Assembly (NCBI GenBank): GCA_902796595.1
Contig: CADBPM010000026.1
Location: forward strand, 1-64,000
From: an uncultured Lachnospiraceae bacterium
GTDB taxonomy: Bacteria > Bacillota > Clostridia > Lachnospirales > Lachnospiraceae
Reading direction: 5' to 3'
DNA length: 64,000 nt
Under the pieces are notes generated by a model. The model was not told the DNA's origin. It saw only the letters and a list, made by a program, of their open reading frames with translations, and did no database searches. The first letter of the stretch is position 1; each line of letters opens with the position of its first letter. The position numbers and the translations under genes are program-made. Shown here piece after piece: positions 25,090 to 34,775 of the stretch.

Positions 25090-26895
25090 TCACCTGAAAT
25101 TTTTAATGATCATCTGTACTGTTACATTGCCGTTATACTCATTTATCCCCGGCGAGTACACGATATCCATTTTAAAATCGTCTCCACACATATAGCCATT
25201 TGCAGCAGCCATTTTCTCAACCACATCCCTGCCCTTGCTTTGTGAAAGCTCTTCTATAAAATAATCAGCATTTCCAAAGTACATCACAGTAAAAAGGCTC
25301 CCTGAATCTCCGTCTGTTGCCTGCATCTTAACCGCATTTCTGTTTTTGCCAAGAACTCTCATGCTTTTTACAACCACATCTTTTCTTGCAAAAAGCGGGC
25401 TGTCATTGCCTGTTCCAAATGGTTCAAGAATATCAAATTCATGTATCTGCTCAACTGTCGCATACGCAAATGGCAGAACCATATCAAAATGAATCTTCGG
25501 CATCAGATCTTTATCAGTTAGCTTTGTATTTTTATTAAGTCTTTCTCTTAAAGCCGCAAGATTTCTTAGCTGTTCTTCTTCACTATCACCTTTTATCGAC
25601 AGGCCGGCAGCCATAGGGTGTCCTCCAAACTTTGCAAAAAGCTCACTGCATTTTGAAAGCTCTTCAAACATATTATATTCTTCTATTGACCTTCCAGACC
25701 CCTTTATGCCGCTTTCGGCATTCGTAAGGACCACAGTCGGCTTATGGTACTTTTCCTTTATTTTTCCCGCAACTATACCAACTATACTTTCATGGCAGTC
25801 CGGAATATATATTATAAGAACCTTATCAGAAAGGTAGTCTTTGCTTCCTGCAATTTCATCAGCTTTCTTCATTCCCTCTTCCGTAAGGCTCTTTCTTTCA
25901 TCGTTCAGATTTCTTAATTCTTCCGCAAGACTCCAACCTTTCCCCCTGTCTTCGCACGTAAAAAGCTCCATCGCCTTCAAGGCCGATTCAAGCCTTCCAC
26001 AGGCATTTATGCTTGGTCCTATTACAAATCCGCAATGATATACAGAAATATCTCTTACAGTACCACTTTCTTCATCTATCAGTCCGCAAGCAGCAAGCAA
26101 TTCACGCAGACCAATATTTTCACTGTTCTTTATATAAGAAAGACCATCCTTTACAAGCGTTCTGTTCTCGCCTGTAAGCTCCATTACGTCACAGACGGTA
26201 GCAAGAGCCGCAAAAGCAAGATATTTCTTCTTAATCTCCTCTTCATCACCCTTTTTAATAACATTCAGGTAAAAATGTCTTATAAGCTGATACGCAATAC
26301 CCGCTCCACAAAGCCCCTTATAAGGATATTCGCAGTCTGCCTGCTTTGGATCTGTAACCGCATCGGCAGGCGGAAGTACCTTTGCAATAGGAATATCATG
26401 GTGGTCTGTAATGACCACAGTCATCCCCAGCTTTTTTGCATGCTCAACCTGTTCCAATGCCGCAATACCATTATCACATGTAAGGATGGTGTCCACACCA
26501 TCCTCGTGTGCCTTATCTATAAGACGTTCATTTATACCATACCCATCCTTTATCCTGTCCGGAATATCATAGGAAACAAAAGCTCCAGCGTACTTCAGCC
26601 CGTCATAAAGTATATATGTCGAGCAGACCCCGTCCACATCATAGTCCCCGATTATTCTTATCTTCTTTCCTTCATTTATCTTTGTTGAAATGATCCGGCA
26701 CCCCTTATCAATGTCCTTCATAAGTCCCGGATAGGAAAGCTTCCTTTTATCCGCATAAATGAAATCATCAATATCCTCTATTTTCGACAGATGCCTGTTT
26801 ACAAGCAATCTTGCTGTTATAGGACTTATGTTGAAATGTCTTGCTATGCCGTCAAAATCTCCCTTTATAGCTTTAATAAACCACTGCTCCTGCAA
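25090..26895 (-). CDS. recJ: Single-stranded-DNA-specific exonuclease RecJ
   Basis: 601 aa DHH-family 5'-3' exonuclease for recombination and mismatch repair. Motif I (GDYDVDGVCS) and motif III (TDHHDI) are intact, with the DHHA1 glycine-rich GGHPMAAGLS and a C-terminal OB-like part. Length is close to the E. coli protein and shorter than the 780-residue Bacillus form. The start appears to be TTG, with GGGAG seven bases upstream. Cotranscribed with the aminotransferase that follows. Confidence 0.93.
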   Translation of the reverse strand: MQEQWFIKAIKGDFDGIARHFNISPITARLLVNRHLSKIEDIDDFIYADKRKLSYPGLMKDIDKGCRIISTKINEGKKIRIIGDYDVDGVCSTYILYDGLKYAGAFVSYDIPDRIKDGYGINERLIDKAHEDGVDTILTCDNGIAALEQVEHAKKLGMTVVITDHHDIPIAKVLPPADAVTDPKQADCEYPYKGLCGAGIAYQLIRHFYLNVIKKGDEEEIKKKYLAFAALATVCDVMELTGENRTLVKDGLSYIKNSENIGLRELLAACGLIDEESGTVRDISVYHCGFVIGPSINACGRLESALKAMELFTCEDRGKGWSLAEELRNLNDERKSLTEEGMKKADEIAGSKDYLSDKVLIIYIPDCHESIVGIVAGKIKEKYHKPTVVLTNAESGIKGSGRSIEEYNMFEELSKCSELFAKFGGHPMAAGLSIKGDSEEEQLRNLAALRERLNKNTKLTDKDLMPKIHFDMVLPFAYATVEQIHEFDILEPFGTGNDSPLFARKDVVVKSMRVLGKNRNAVKMQATDGDSGSLFTVMYFGNADYFIEELSQSKGRDVVEKMAAANGYMCGDDFKMDIVYSPGINEYNGNVTVQMIIKNFR

Positions 26896-27019
26896 AATGA
26901 TACTCCCGTCTGACTTTAAATTATCATAATTTTTAAACGACCATCCCTGTCATTATAAATTTTAAGCCCCCATAAGTCAAACAATAATCAGACCCCAACA
27001 TCTTTATCTGCAAAAGAAA

Positions 27020-27047
27020 AGGCTCACCACGTATAAGTAGTGAACCT
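27020..27047 (-). terminator. Terminator of ilvNC
   Basis: 11-bp stem with two G-U pairs (27020-27030 / 27037-27047) followed by TTTTCTTTTG on the minus strand, 17 bp after the ilvC stop. Confidence 0.8.
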
Positions 27048-27064
27048 CTTAAAAGTCTGAATCA

Positions 27065-28183
<1,119 letters not shown>

Positions 28184-28214
28184 TTATTTAAGCCTGCACA
28201 AAAATTCATTGAAA

Positions 28215-28721
28215 TCACTCTGAAAGGCTTTCAGAAAGACTTCCCGCTCCTCTTTCAAGCCCTGTCACACCGGTTCTTACAAGCTCGATCACCTTATCTT
28301 CCCCTAAAAGTGATATAAATGCCTCTATCTTGCTCTGAGTTCCGGTAAGTTCAACAGTAAGTGATTCTTTGGATACGTCAACTATCTTTGCTCTGAAGAT
28401 ATCAGCAGTTGATATCACTGTCTGTCTGTCAAGCGGTCCTGCCGAAACTTTAACAAGTATAAGTTCTCTTGTAACCGAATTATCCGACCCAAGGACTCTT
28501 ACCTCCTTAACATCAACCTGCTTGCGAAGCTGCTTTTCAATCTGATCAAGAACATCATCATCTCCATTTGAGACAATTGTCATTCTTGAATATGCAGAAT
28601 CCTCTGTCTCACTTACAGTAAGACTGTCGATGTTGAAGCCTCTTCTTGAAAAAAGTCCTGCAACCCTGCTCAGCACACCTGATGTATTATCAACTAAAAC
28701 TGAAAAAACTGCCTTCTTCAT
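28215..28721 (-). CDS. ilvN: Acetolactate synthase small (regulatory) subunit
   Basis: 168 aa, two ACT-type domains; binds valine and controls the catalytic subunit. The N-terminal FSVLVDNTSGVLSRVAGLFSR segment is diagnostic. GGAGGGAG precedes the ATG. The catalytic ilvB gene, usually directly upstream, is not here, so the enzyme is split between loci. It has its own promoter, and its leader of about 35 nt is too short for a T-box or peptide attenuator. Confidence 0.94.
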   Translation of the reverse strand: MKKAVFSVLVDNTSGVLSRVAGLFSRRGFNIDSLTVSETEDSAYSRMTIVSNGDDDVLDQIEKQLRKQVDVKEVRVLGSDNSVTRELILVKVSAGPLDRQTVISTADIFRAKIVDVSKESLTVELTGTQSKIEAFISLLGEDKVIELVRTGVTGLERGAGSLSESLSE

Positions 28722-28756
28722 GAGCTCTCCCTCCAGTTCTCAACGAATTTAAAATA

Positions 28757-28785
28757 AGTTTAATCATCTGTTCATCTAAAGTCAA
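28757..28785 (-). promoter_or_regulatory. Promoter of ilvNC
   Basis: TTGACT (28780-28785), 17 bases, TAAACT (28757-28762), minus strand. Confidence 0.6.
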
Positions 28786-28826
28786 GCATATTAATTGCTT
28801 TTAATCATTCCTGATTGTTATATGCT

Positions 28827-29048
28827 TTATTCACTAAACTCTAATAAAGCATAGAATCCTCTTGGTTTTTCCTCCATTTTAACGACTTTTCCCTGTCTAC
28901 TTTTCAAAGCCTCTGAAAATGGGATATTACCGCTCATTCCATAAGCATGCTCGATCGTATAGTAAAGAAAATTATCCATTTTGGTCTCTGTTACGCCTAA
29001 CACATCCCCTTCCTTCATAAGCCCGCTTCTTTCAACCTTAAATTCCAT
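28827..29048 (-). CDS. Small protein of unknown function upstream of ilvN
   Basis: 73 aa from the ATG at 29048, chosen for the AAGGTGA site six bases upstream and a GGAGG further out. Soluble and basic/acidic mixed, with a DNFLYYTIEHAYGMSG centre. I do not recognise a family. The last codons form half of an inverted repeat (ATGCTTTATT/AATAAAGCAT, near 28830-28852) that may act as its terminator. Confidence 0.55.
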   Translation of the reverse strand: MEFKVERSGLMKEGDVLGVTETKMDNFLYYTIEHAYGMSGNIPFSEALKSRQGKVVKMEEKPRGFYALLEFSE

Positions 29049-29070
29049 CTGTCTCACCTTTGTGCCTCCT

Positions 29071-29104
29071 AAAGAAAACCCCAGATCTCTCTGAGGTTTT
29101 CTTT
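29071..29104 (-). terminator. Terminator after the transglutaminase gene
   Basis: AAGAAAACC / GGTTTTCTT inverted repeat with extended pairing, T-rich on the minus strand, directly before the ribosome binding site of the small gene at 28827-29048. It could also act as an attenuator of that gene. Confidence 0.6.
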
Positions 29105-29150
29105 TCATCCTGTCATAATGATAGCAGGTTCTGCTTTACCGACATCTTAG

Positions 29151-29966
29151 TTAATATGTATATACAATTTCGCTATAGTCTTTTTCCTTCTTATAAACAG
29201 TATATCTTCTGTTTGCAGAGTACATCTGAAGATCGTACGTTACATCCACTATCTTCCACTCTGCAATATAAACGCTGTTCCATGCATGATATCCATTTAC
29301 ATTCGAAGTATAACCTGTTATGACTTTAGTCGGAATCCCCACACTTCTAAGCATGGACGCCATTAAAATAGAAATGTCATAGCAGATACCTTTTCTTTTT
29401 GAATAAATTATATCTATGTCGGGAATATAAGACAAACTTTTTGAAAGACTGTCAAGAATACTTAGTTTATCGAAATCATATTGATAATTTTTAACAATAT
29501 AATTATATATAGCATCAAACTTTTCCTTGTCAGTTTTCTTTCCTTTAGTTAAAGACTCCGCCTTTTTTATGGCTTTGTTGGTCTTTTCCCAATCCAATAT
29601 AATATTACTCGAAAGATATGAATCATGCTCGGAAAAATCTGTATTGATAGAAACTGTCTGAAATACTGAATATCTGGTTCCGGAAATATTCTTTGCAAGA
29701 ACAATCTTATAAGTTCCATCCCCCTGACAAAGTGGAACATCAACACTCACGCTGCCTTTTGATATGTCGTACTGGTACATCTTTCCACCAGACTGCTGAA
29801 CTAAAAGCTTAACTCTTGCATCATATCTGTTATTGAATTTAAAATGAATAGTTCCGTCTCCGTTGTCCGTTATCGAAGCTCCAGCTGCATTGGCCCTTTC
29901 TGGAATAATAATGAAGATAGCCAATGCAAAAAACAGCATAACAAAAAACCTTGAAATTCTGTTCAT
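29151..29966 (-). CDS. Secreted transglutaminase-like protein
   Basis: 271 aa from the ATG at 29966 (GGGGAG seven bases upstream). Signal peptide with cleavage probably after RANA. A beta-rich segment follows (about 30-120), then a transglutaminase core. The catalytic triad is visible: Cys in KRKGICYDIS, His in NGYHAWNSVYI and Asp in KIVDVTYD. It acts outside the cell, perhaps as a protease or cross-linking enzyme on wall or surface proteins; the substrate is unknown. A dispersed repeat and a candidate structured RNA lie in the 5' region. Confidence 0.85.
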   Translation of the reverse strand: MNRISRFFVMLFFALAIFIIIPERANAAGASITDNGDGTIHFKFNNRYDARVKLLVQQSGGKMYQYDISKGSVSVDVPLCQGDGTYKIVLAKNISGTRYSVFQTVSINTDFSEHDSYLSSNIILDWEKTNKAIKKAESLTKGKKTDKEKFDAIYNYIVKNYQYDFDKLSILDSLSKSLSYIPDIDIIYSKRKGICYDISILMASMLRSVGIPTKVITGYTSNVNGYHAWNSVYIAEWKIVDVTYDLQMYSANRRYTVYKKEKDYSEIVYTY

Positions 29967-29993
29967 CAGCATTCTCCCCGGAAGAACCCTAAT

Positions 29994-30047
29994 CACCTTG
30001 TGTGATGAGCGATGGCTACATCTTATCACTTCGTGATAAGACATATG
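29994..30047 (-). repeat. Dispersed two-hairpin element, family 2, single copy
   Basis: Plus-strand view: an ATCAC/GTGAT hairpin, the linker GAGCGATGGCTACATC, then TTATCAC/GTGATAA with a TTC loop. The linker is the same as in the tandem copies at 63493-63669, but both stems differ in a paired way. Confidence 0.75.
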
Positions 30048-30071
30048 CCCAAAACGCCGTATGCCTTTCAT

Positions 30072-30250
30072 TTTGACTCCTAGCAAACGCCAGGTGGGTC
30101 TCCGCAGATCAGCCTCTGTCTACCAATATAAGAGGCACCTTGTGGTACATTATGGTGTGACATACACAGATAAATAATAGGAGTCCCGTTTAAAGTCATG
30201 TAGGCTCAAAATAATAAAGGCTCGCACGTCCCAGGCTATAATCAGTCAAA
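30072..30250 (-). ncRNA. Candidate structured RNA of about 180 nt, family not identified
   Basis: Its ends pair: TTTGACT (30250-30244) with AGTCAAA (30078-30072), then TAGC with GCTA. An inner helix GGGACTCC (30187-30180) / GGAGACCC (30103-30096) has one A-A mismatch. GCCTC (30136-30132) pairs with GAGGC (30116-30112). Two AGCCT strings can pair with the AGGCT loop as a pseudoknot. GACTCC can pair instead with GGAGTC (30080-30075), an alternative fold. A promoter places the 5' end exactly at the closing stem. 6S, raiA-type RNA or a new cis-regulator of the transglutaminase gene are possible. No long reading frame covers it. Confidence 0.6.
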
Positions 30251-30256
30251 TACAAT

Positions 30257-30285
30257 AATATCGGTATCGAAAGTACTGCTGTCAG
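30257..30285 (-). promoter_or_regulatory. Promoter of the candidate structured RNA
   Basis: CTGACA (30280-30285), 17 bases, GATATT (30257-30262), with TATTAT overlapping; predicted start near 30250. Confidence 0.5.
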
Positions 30286-30512
30286 TTTTCATCCCCGCTA
30301 TCATGATGCCAATGTTAAAAATATCTCACTGACCTAATAGTACATAGCATATTAGCTATACTGATGTTTCTGATAACTTATGCAGGTCATAAATTCTCAG
30401 ATCATTGCGCAAGCGCATAATCTGGACTTTTGCCCTTTGTATCTTATAATCATATTATACAGTATTATCAAAAAATTTCAAGGTTAAAATGTTATAATTG
30501 CTCAAAAAATAC
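30286..30512. other. Spacer after fhs with one strong hairpin
   Basis: CAGATCATTGCGC (30398-30410) / GCGCATAATCTG (30413-30424) forms a 12-bp stem with one bulge, about 90 bp after the fhs stop. It has no T-run. I see nothing else in this stretch apart from A/T-rich sequence. Confidence 0.45.
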
Positions 30513-32183
30513 TTAAAAAAGCCCTGTTATATTGCCATTTTCGTCCACATCTATATCAAAAGCTGCAGGTGACTTAGGAAGCCCCGGCATAGTCATTATA
30601 TTTCCGGTAAGAACAACCACAAAACCTGCTCCTGCAGACACATAAACCTCTCTTATATTCACAGTGAAGCCTTCTGGTCTTCCAAGCTTCTTCGAATCGT
30701 CTGAAAGCGAATACTGAGTCTTTGCCATGCAGACAGGAAGATTTCCAAATCCAAGTTCCTCTATCTTCGCAATTGCCTTATTTGCAGCAGGGGCATAGGT
30801 CACATCTCCTGCTCCGTAAATTTCAGTACAGATTTTTGAAATTTTATCCTTGATAGAAAGCTCATCTTCATAAAGAGGTTTAAAATTACTTTCTTTCTCT
30901 TCTATTGTCTTTATTATCCTGTTTGCAAGCGGAATGCCGCCTTCACCACCTTTTTCCCATACCTCGGCAAGTTCAAAATCGCATCCCTTTTCCTCACAGA
31001 AATTCTTTACAAAGTCAAGCTCTGCCTTAGTATCTGTTATAAACTTATTAAGAGTAACAACAACAGGCACACCAAATTTCTGAAGATTTTCTATATGCTT
31101 TTCAAGATTTACAATTCCCTTCTTTAAGGCATCAGGATTTTCTTCCTTAAGATCACTCTTAGCCACGCCGCCATTATACTTGATAGCCCTCACAGTTGAA
31201 ACAAGTACAACACACGCAGGTGTAAGTCCTGCTTTACGGCACTTTATATCAAAGAATTTCTCTGCACCAAGGTCTGCACCAAAACCTGCCTCGGTTATCA
31301 CATAATCTGCAAGTTTGAGGGCTGTCTTTGTAGCTTTTACAGAATTGCAGCCATGTGCAATATTTGCAAAAGGCCCGCCATGAACTATGGCAGGAGTATG
31401 TTCAAGCGTCTGGATGAGGTTCGGTTTTATCGCATCTTTAAGAAGTGCCGCCATTGCTCCGACTGCCTTAAGGTCTGCCGCAGTTACAGGTTTTCCTTCA
31501 AAATTGTAGGCTACTATGATCTCTCCGAGTCTCTTTTTAAGATCTGCCATATTCCCTGCAAGACAAAGAACAGCCATGATCTCAGATGCAACAGTTATCA
31601 CAAAGTGATCCTCCCTCACAACTCCGTCGCCAGGTCCTCCAAGTCCTACAACTACGTTTCTTAAAACTCTGTCGTTCATATCCTCGCAGCGTTTCCAAAC
31701 AATATTATTAGTATCTATACCAAGTGAATTTCCCTGTTTAATATGATTATCAAGCATTGCTGCAAGAAGATTGTTGGCAGAAGTGATAGCATGGAAATCA
31801 CCTGTGAAATGAAGATTAAGATCATCCATAGGTACGACCTGCGACATGCCACCGCCTGCTGCCCCACCCTTTATACCAAAGCAAGGTCCAAGACTTGGTT
31901 CTCTCAAAGCTATGCAGGACTTCTTTCCAAGTCTTCCAAAAGCTTCGCCAAGTCCAACAGTTACAGTAGTCTTTCCTTCACCGGCAGGCGTTGGATTTAC
32001 TGCTGTTACAAGGATAAGCTTGCCGTCTTCTCTGTCTTTTATTCTGTTCCAGAGTTCATTTGAAAGCTTAGCCTTATATTTACCATAGAATTCAAGTTCA
32101 TCAGCTTCAATTCCAAGTCTCTCTGCCACATTTCCGATAGGTTCCATTTCGCAGCTTCTTGCAATCTCGATATCAGATTTCAT
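30513..32183 (-). CDS. fhs: Formate--tetrahydrofolate ligase
   Basis: 556 aa, ATP-dependent synthesis of 10-formyl-THF for one-carbon metabolism. P-loop TPAGEGKTT and the following [20 protein letters not shown] are typical. Length is normal. AGGGGGT is six bases before the ATG. Monocistronic. No other Wood-Ljungdahl gene is adjacent, so it probably serves purine and general C1 supply rather than acetogenesis. Confidence 0.96.
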   Translation of the reverse strand: MKSDIEIARSCEMEPIGNVAERLGIEADELEFYGKYKAKLSNELWNRIKDREDGKLILVTAVNPTPAGEGKTTVTVGLGEAFGRLGKKSCIALREPSLGPCFGIKGGAAGGGMSQVVPMDDLNLHFTGDFHAITSANNLLAAMLDNHIKQGNSLGIDTNNIVWKRCEDMNDRVLRNVVVGLGGPGDGVVREDHFVITVASEIMAVLCLAGNMADLKKRLGEIIVAYNFEGKPVTAADLKAVGAMAALLKDAIKPNLIQTLEHTPAIVHGGPFANIAHGCNSVKATKTALKLADYVITEAGFGADLGAEKFFDIKCRKAGLTPACVVLVSTVRAIKYNGGVAKSDLKEENPDALKKGIVNLEKHIENLQKFGVPVVVTLNKFITDTKAELDFVKNFCEEKGCDFELAEVWEKGGEGGIPLANRIIKTIEEKESNFKPLYEDELSIKDKISKICTEIYGAGDVTYAPAANKAIAKIEELGFGNLPVCMAKTQYSLSDDSKKLGRPEGFTVNIREVYVSAGAGFVVVLTGNIMTMPGLPKSPAAFDIDVDENGNITGLF

Positions 32184-32225
32184 AATACCCCCTGATCAAA
32201 TGGATAAAAAATTTGTTATATAGTA

Positions 32226-32301
32226 CAAGGACTAGCCGACCATGATAAACGCTCTCGCGTTGGTCGGTAGAATGTAACATCCGGCTCTACCAAATGTTAC
32301 A
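32226..32301 (-). repeat. Dispersed two-hairpin element, family 1, copy C
   Basis: Minus-strand orientation. First stem TGTAACAT/ATGTTACA (32294-32301 / 32273-32280), then CGACCA...TGGTCGGC (32261-32268 / 32235-32242) around ACGCGAGAGCGT, then CTAGTCCTT. Lies between comEC and fhs. Confidence 0.78.
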
Positions 32302-32351
32302 ATATGCTATTACCATTTTAACACATAAAAAGCACTGTGTCCTTAATCAGA

Positions 32352-34775
32352 TCATCGATTTTTACTAATATGATTAAGAAGTGCGATATTTCCTTTATTT
32401 TTCCTGATTTCCACATAACCTTCCTTATCTGTGCGCTCGATCATAGCGCCTCTTTTTCCAAGCTTTTCGATAGTTTCTTCATGCGGATGACCATACCTGT
32501 TGTTTTTGCCACAGCTTATAAGGGCAAGTTTCGGTGAAATAGCATCTAAAAATTGGTCACTTGATGAAAAACGGCTTCCATGATGCCCGACCTTTAGAAC
32601 AAGCACTCTTTCGGGATTCATCTTAGAAATAACATCACTCTCTGCTTTTTCGCCTGCATCGCCGGTAAACAGCATGGAAAAACCACTCATGTCAAGCCGC
32701 ATGATAAGCGATGCATCGTTCTCATTGTCAACTTTTGTATCTCTCATCGGGTAAAGCACACTGAATCTGAACTTCTTATCCTTTACCGCGTCCCCCGCTT
32801 TAAGAAAGTAAAGCGGAATTTTTCTTTCATTGCACAAAGTAACAAGACATCTAAGGCTATCGTTTACGCCTTCACCTGTAAGCCCCTTTTTAATTATTTC
32901 AACCTGACTTGCATATACATTGGAAATAAATATATTTTTCACCCTTATCGCAGGCTCCTGCAAGGTTTCAATAACACCATTCACATGATCTTCATCCATG
33001 TGCGAAACAAAAACGGCATCTATCGTTGAAATGCCCTGACTCTTTAAAAAAGGAACAAGAATATTGGTCCCCACATTCTTTTTAGAGGTACTTCCGCAAT
33101 CCGATATATATACGTTACCCAAACTATTCTGCATAACAAAAGCATCCCCCTGACCGATATCAAGCATTGAGATTTTAAAGACATGGCTTCTGTATGAAAG
33201 TATTAAAATTCCAGTTATCACGATCAAAAAGCAATACTTCTTTTTCAGCCTGATATAATTATTAAAGGGTGGCCTTTTTTCGTCCCCGTGAAACGATATC
33301 CACATACAGTTCAGTTTGTCTGTTCTCTTGTTCACTGAAACAATATAAATCACAAGCACTATCAGGAAATAATATATTCCTGTTTGCAGCAGAGAAGGCT
33401 TTCCTGCTATAATCTTATTAAATGGGATACTTTTGCCGATAAGGCAAAGAATATTAAAAAAAGCAAGAATATAATGAGTGCTCCCAAGGATAAATGCAGC
33501 AGACGGGATAAAGAAAAGCGAAAGCATTCCGCCTGCAAATGCAGTTATGACAAGCAAAGACATCAAAGGTATAACGATCATATTTAAAAGAAAGCCGGAT
33601 AAGGATATTTCATAAAATGTATATAAAAGCACCGGCAGTGATACAAGACTTATGCTTATAGAAACCATGAGTGATTCCATAGCAAGTCCGATCGCATGGT
33701 CTTTGATGTAAGAAAACATGCCTTTAAATCCACGCATGTACTTTTTTCTGCTTTTATCTTTCTCAAAACCAGTGATATACTTCACACATGGATATACATA
33801 TCCTATTCCTATAACAGAGAGAAATGAAAGTTGAAAGCTTGTCTGAAAAAGCAGGAGCGGGTTTTGTATAAGTATCAGCACCGCTGCAATAAACATTGCA
33901 CTTTTCATATCATAGCTTTTCTTTATCATTCCAGCCCATAGACTGATCACCATCATAATGACCGCCCTTGTGGTAGATACCTGAAAGCCGGTAAAAAAGC
34001 CATATATAAAGAAGAAAATTATAGTAAGACCTAAGGCGTGATTATATGGCATTTTAAGCTTTTTAAGAGTTTTCAGCACTGCCGCCCCCAGAAGAGAGAT
34101 ATGTAAGCCGGATATTGCCAAAAGATGCGCAATAGAATTATTCATATAAAGTGTTCTTACTTCTTCGGACAGTCCCATCTTGTCTCCAAGAACCATTGCG
34201 CTTACTGTTCCTGCATCAGATTCGCCAAGAATACTGACATAATTATTTTTTATTTTTTCGCGGATATCATATAACGAGGTTTGAAATAAAGAAATGATGC
34301 CATCTGTAAAAGAATTTGGAAGAAAAGTTATTTTATCTGCCCTTAAGATTCCTGAAAAACCAAGATTTCTGTAATAAGTTCTGCTGTCAAACTGTCCGGG
34401 ATTCGTAACAATTTCAAAATCATTTAAAGTTCCACTTGCCGCTATTTTCTTTCCCGGAATGATATTTTCATCCAAGTGGTCACAGTCAATAAAAACCTTT
34501 TTAAAGCCCCCACTTAAAAGGCTTCTTTTTTTCTCTGGCAAAGCCAGATCGTGTGCTGTCACTCTGACTTCAACTCTTACTTTACTTCTTTTGTACTTAT
34601 CATCTTTAAACCGCCTTATATTTGTCACCCAGCCATTGATAGTACATACTTTTCCGGAAGGAGGAGGACTTAGCACTCCAAGTCCACCAATCCTTGCCAG
34701 AAAAAGTATCGTAAAAATCACAATAAGGCATGCAGCAATCGACGGTCTTTTTTTAATCTGCTGCCACAAGATCAA
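32352..34775 (-). CDS. comEC: ComEC/Rec2 DNA uptake channel
   Basis: 807 aa. N-terminal membrane anchor and OB-like part, a competence domain with about ten membrane segments (around residues 190-480, including IAHLLAISGLHISLLG), and a C-terminal metallo-beta-lactamase domain with SHMDEDHVNG and GHHGSRFSSS. It transports single-stranded DNA during transformation. Full length, no frameshift. Start TTG at 34775 overlaps the GerMN gene by 23 bases, with AAAGGA close by; a second TTG two codons later is an alternative. Last gene of the comEA operon. Confidence 0.93.
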   Translation of the reverse strand: MILWQQIKKRPSIAACLIVIFTILFLARIGGLGVLSPPPSGKVCTINGWVTNIRRFKDDKYKRSKVRVEVRVTAHDLALPEKKRSLLSGGFKKVFIDCDHLDENIIPGKKIAASGTLNDFEIVTNPGQFDSRTYYRNLGFSGILRADKITFLPNSFTDGIISLFQTSLYDIREKIKNNYVSILGESDAGTVSAMVLGDKMGLSEEVRTLYMNNSIAHLLAISGLHISLLGAAVLKTLKKLKMPYNHALGLTIIFFFIYGFFTGFQVSTTRAVIMMVISLWAGMIKKSYDMKSAMFIAAVLILIQNPLLLFQTSFQLSFLSVIGIGYVYPCVKYITGFEKDKSRKKYMRGFKGMFSYIKDHAIGLAMESLMVSISISLVSLPVLLYTFYEISLSGFLLNMIVIPLMSLLVITAFAGGMLSLFFIPSAAFILGSTHYILAFFNILCLIGKSIPFNKIIAGKPSLLQTGIYYFLIVLVIYIVSVNKRTDKLNCMWISFHGDEKRPPFNNYIRLKKKYCFLIVITGILILSYRSHVFKISMLDIGQGDAFVMQNSLGNVYISDCGSTSKKNVGTNILVPFLKSQGISTIDAVFVSHMDEDHVNGVIETLQEPAIRVKNIFISNVYASQVEIIKKGLTGEGVNDSLRCLVTLCNERKIPLYFLKAGDAVKDKKFRFSVLYPMRDTKVDNENDASLIMRLDMSGFSMLFTGDAGEKAESDVISKMNPERVLVLKVGHHGSRFSSSDQFLDAISPKLALISCGKNNRYGHPHEETIEKLGKRGAMIERTDKEGYVEIRKNKGNIALLNHISKNR

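Noticed and set aside
29967-30086. Extension of the transglutaminase by 40 N-terminal residues
   Set aside because: The extra codons come from the dispersed repeat and would place the signal peptide in the middle of the protein; the ATG at 29966 has a proper ribosome binding site.
30072-30250. c-di-GMP (GEMM-I) or folate riboswitch for the structured RNA
   Set aside because: GGGACGTGCGAGCC recalls the GGGACGCAAAGCC of GEMM-I, but the CAGGGCAAACC and GGTAGCCGGGTTACC parts are missing. The conserved core of THF riboswitches is not seen either.
33436-33450. Plus-strand GCCGATAA as a flagellar promoter
   Set aside because: Inside comEC on the antisense strand, with the TAAA box at 12 bases instead of 14-16 and no gene downstream.
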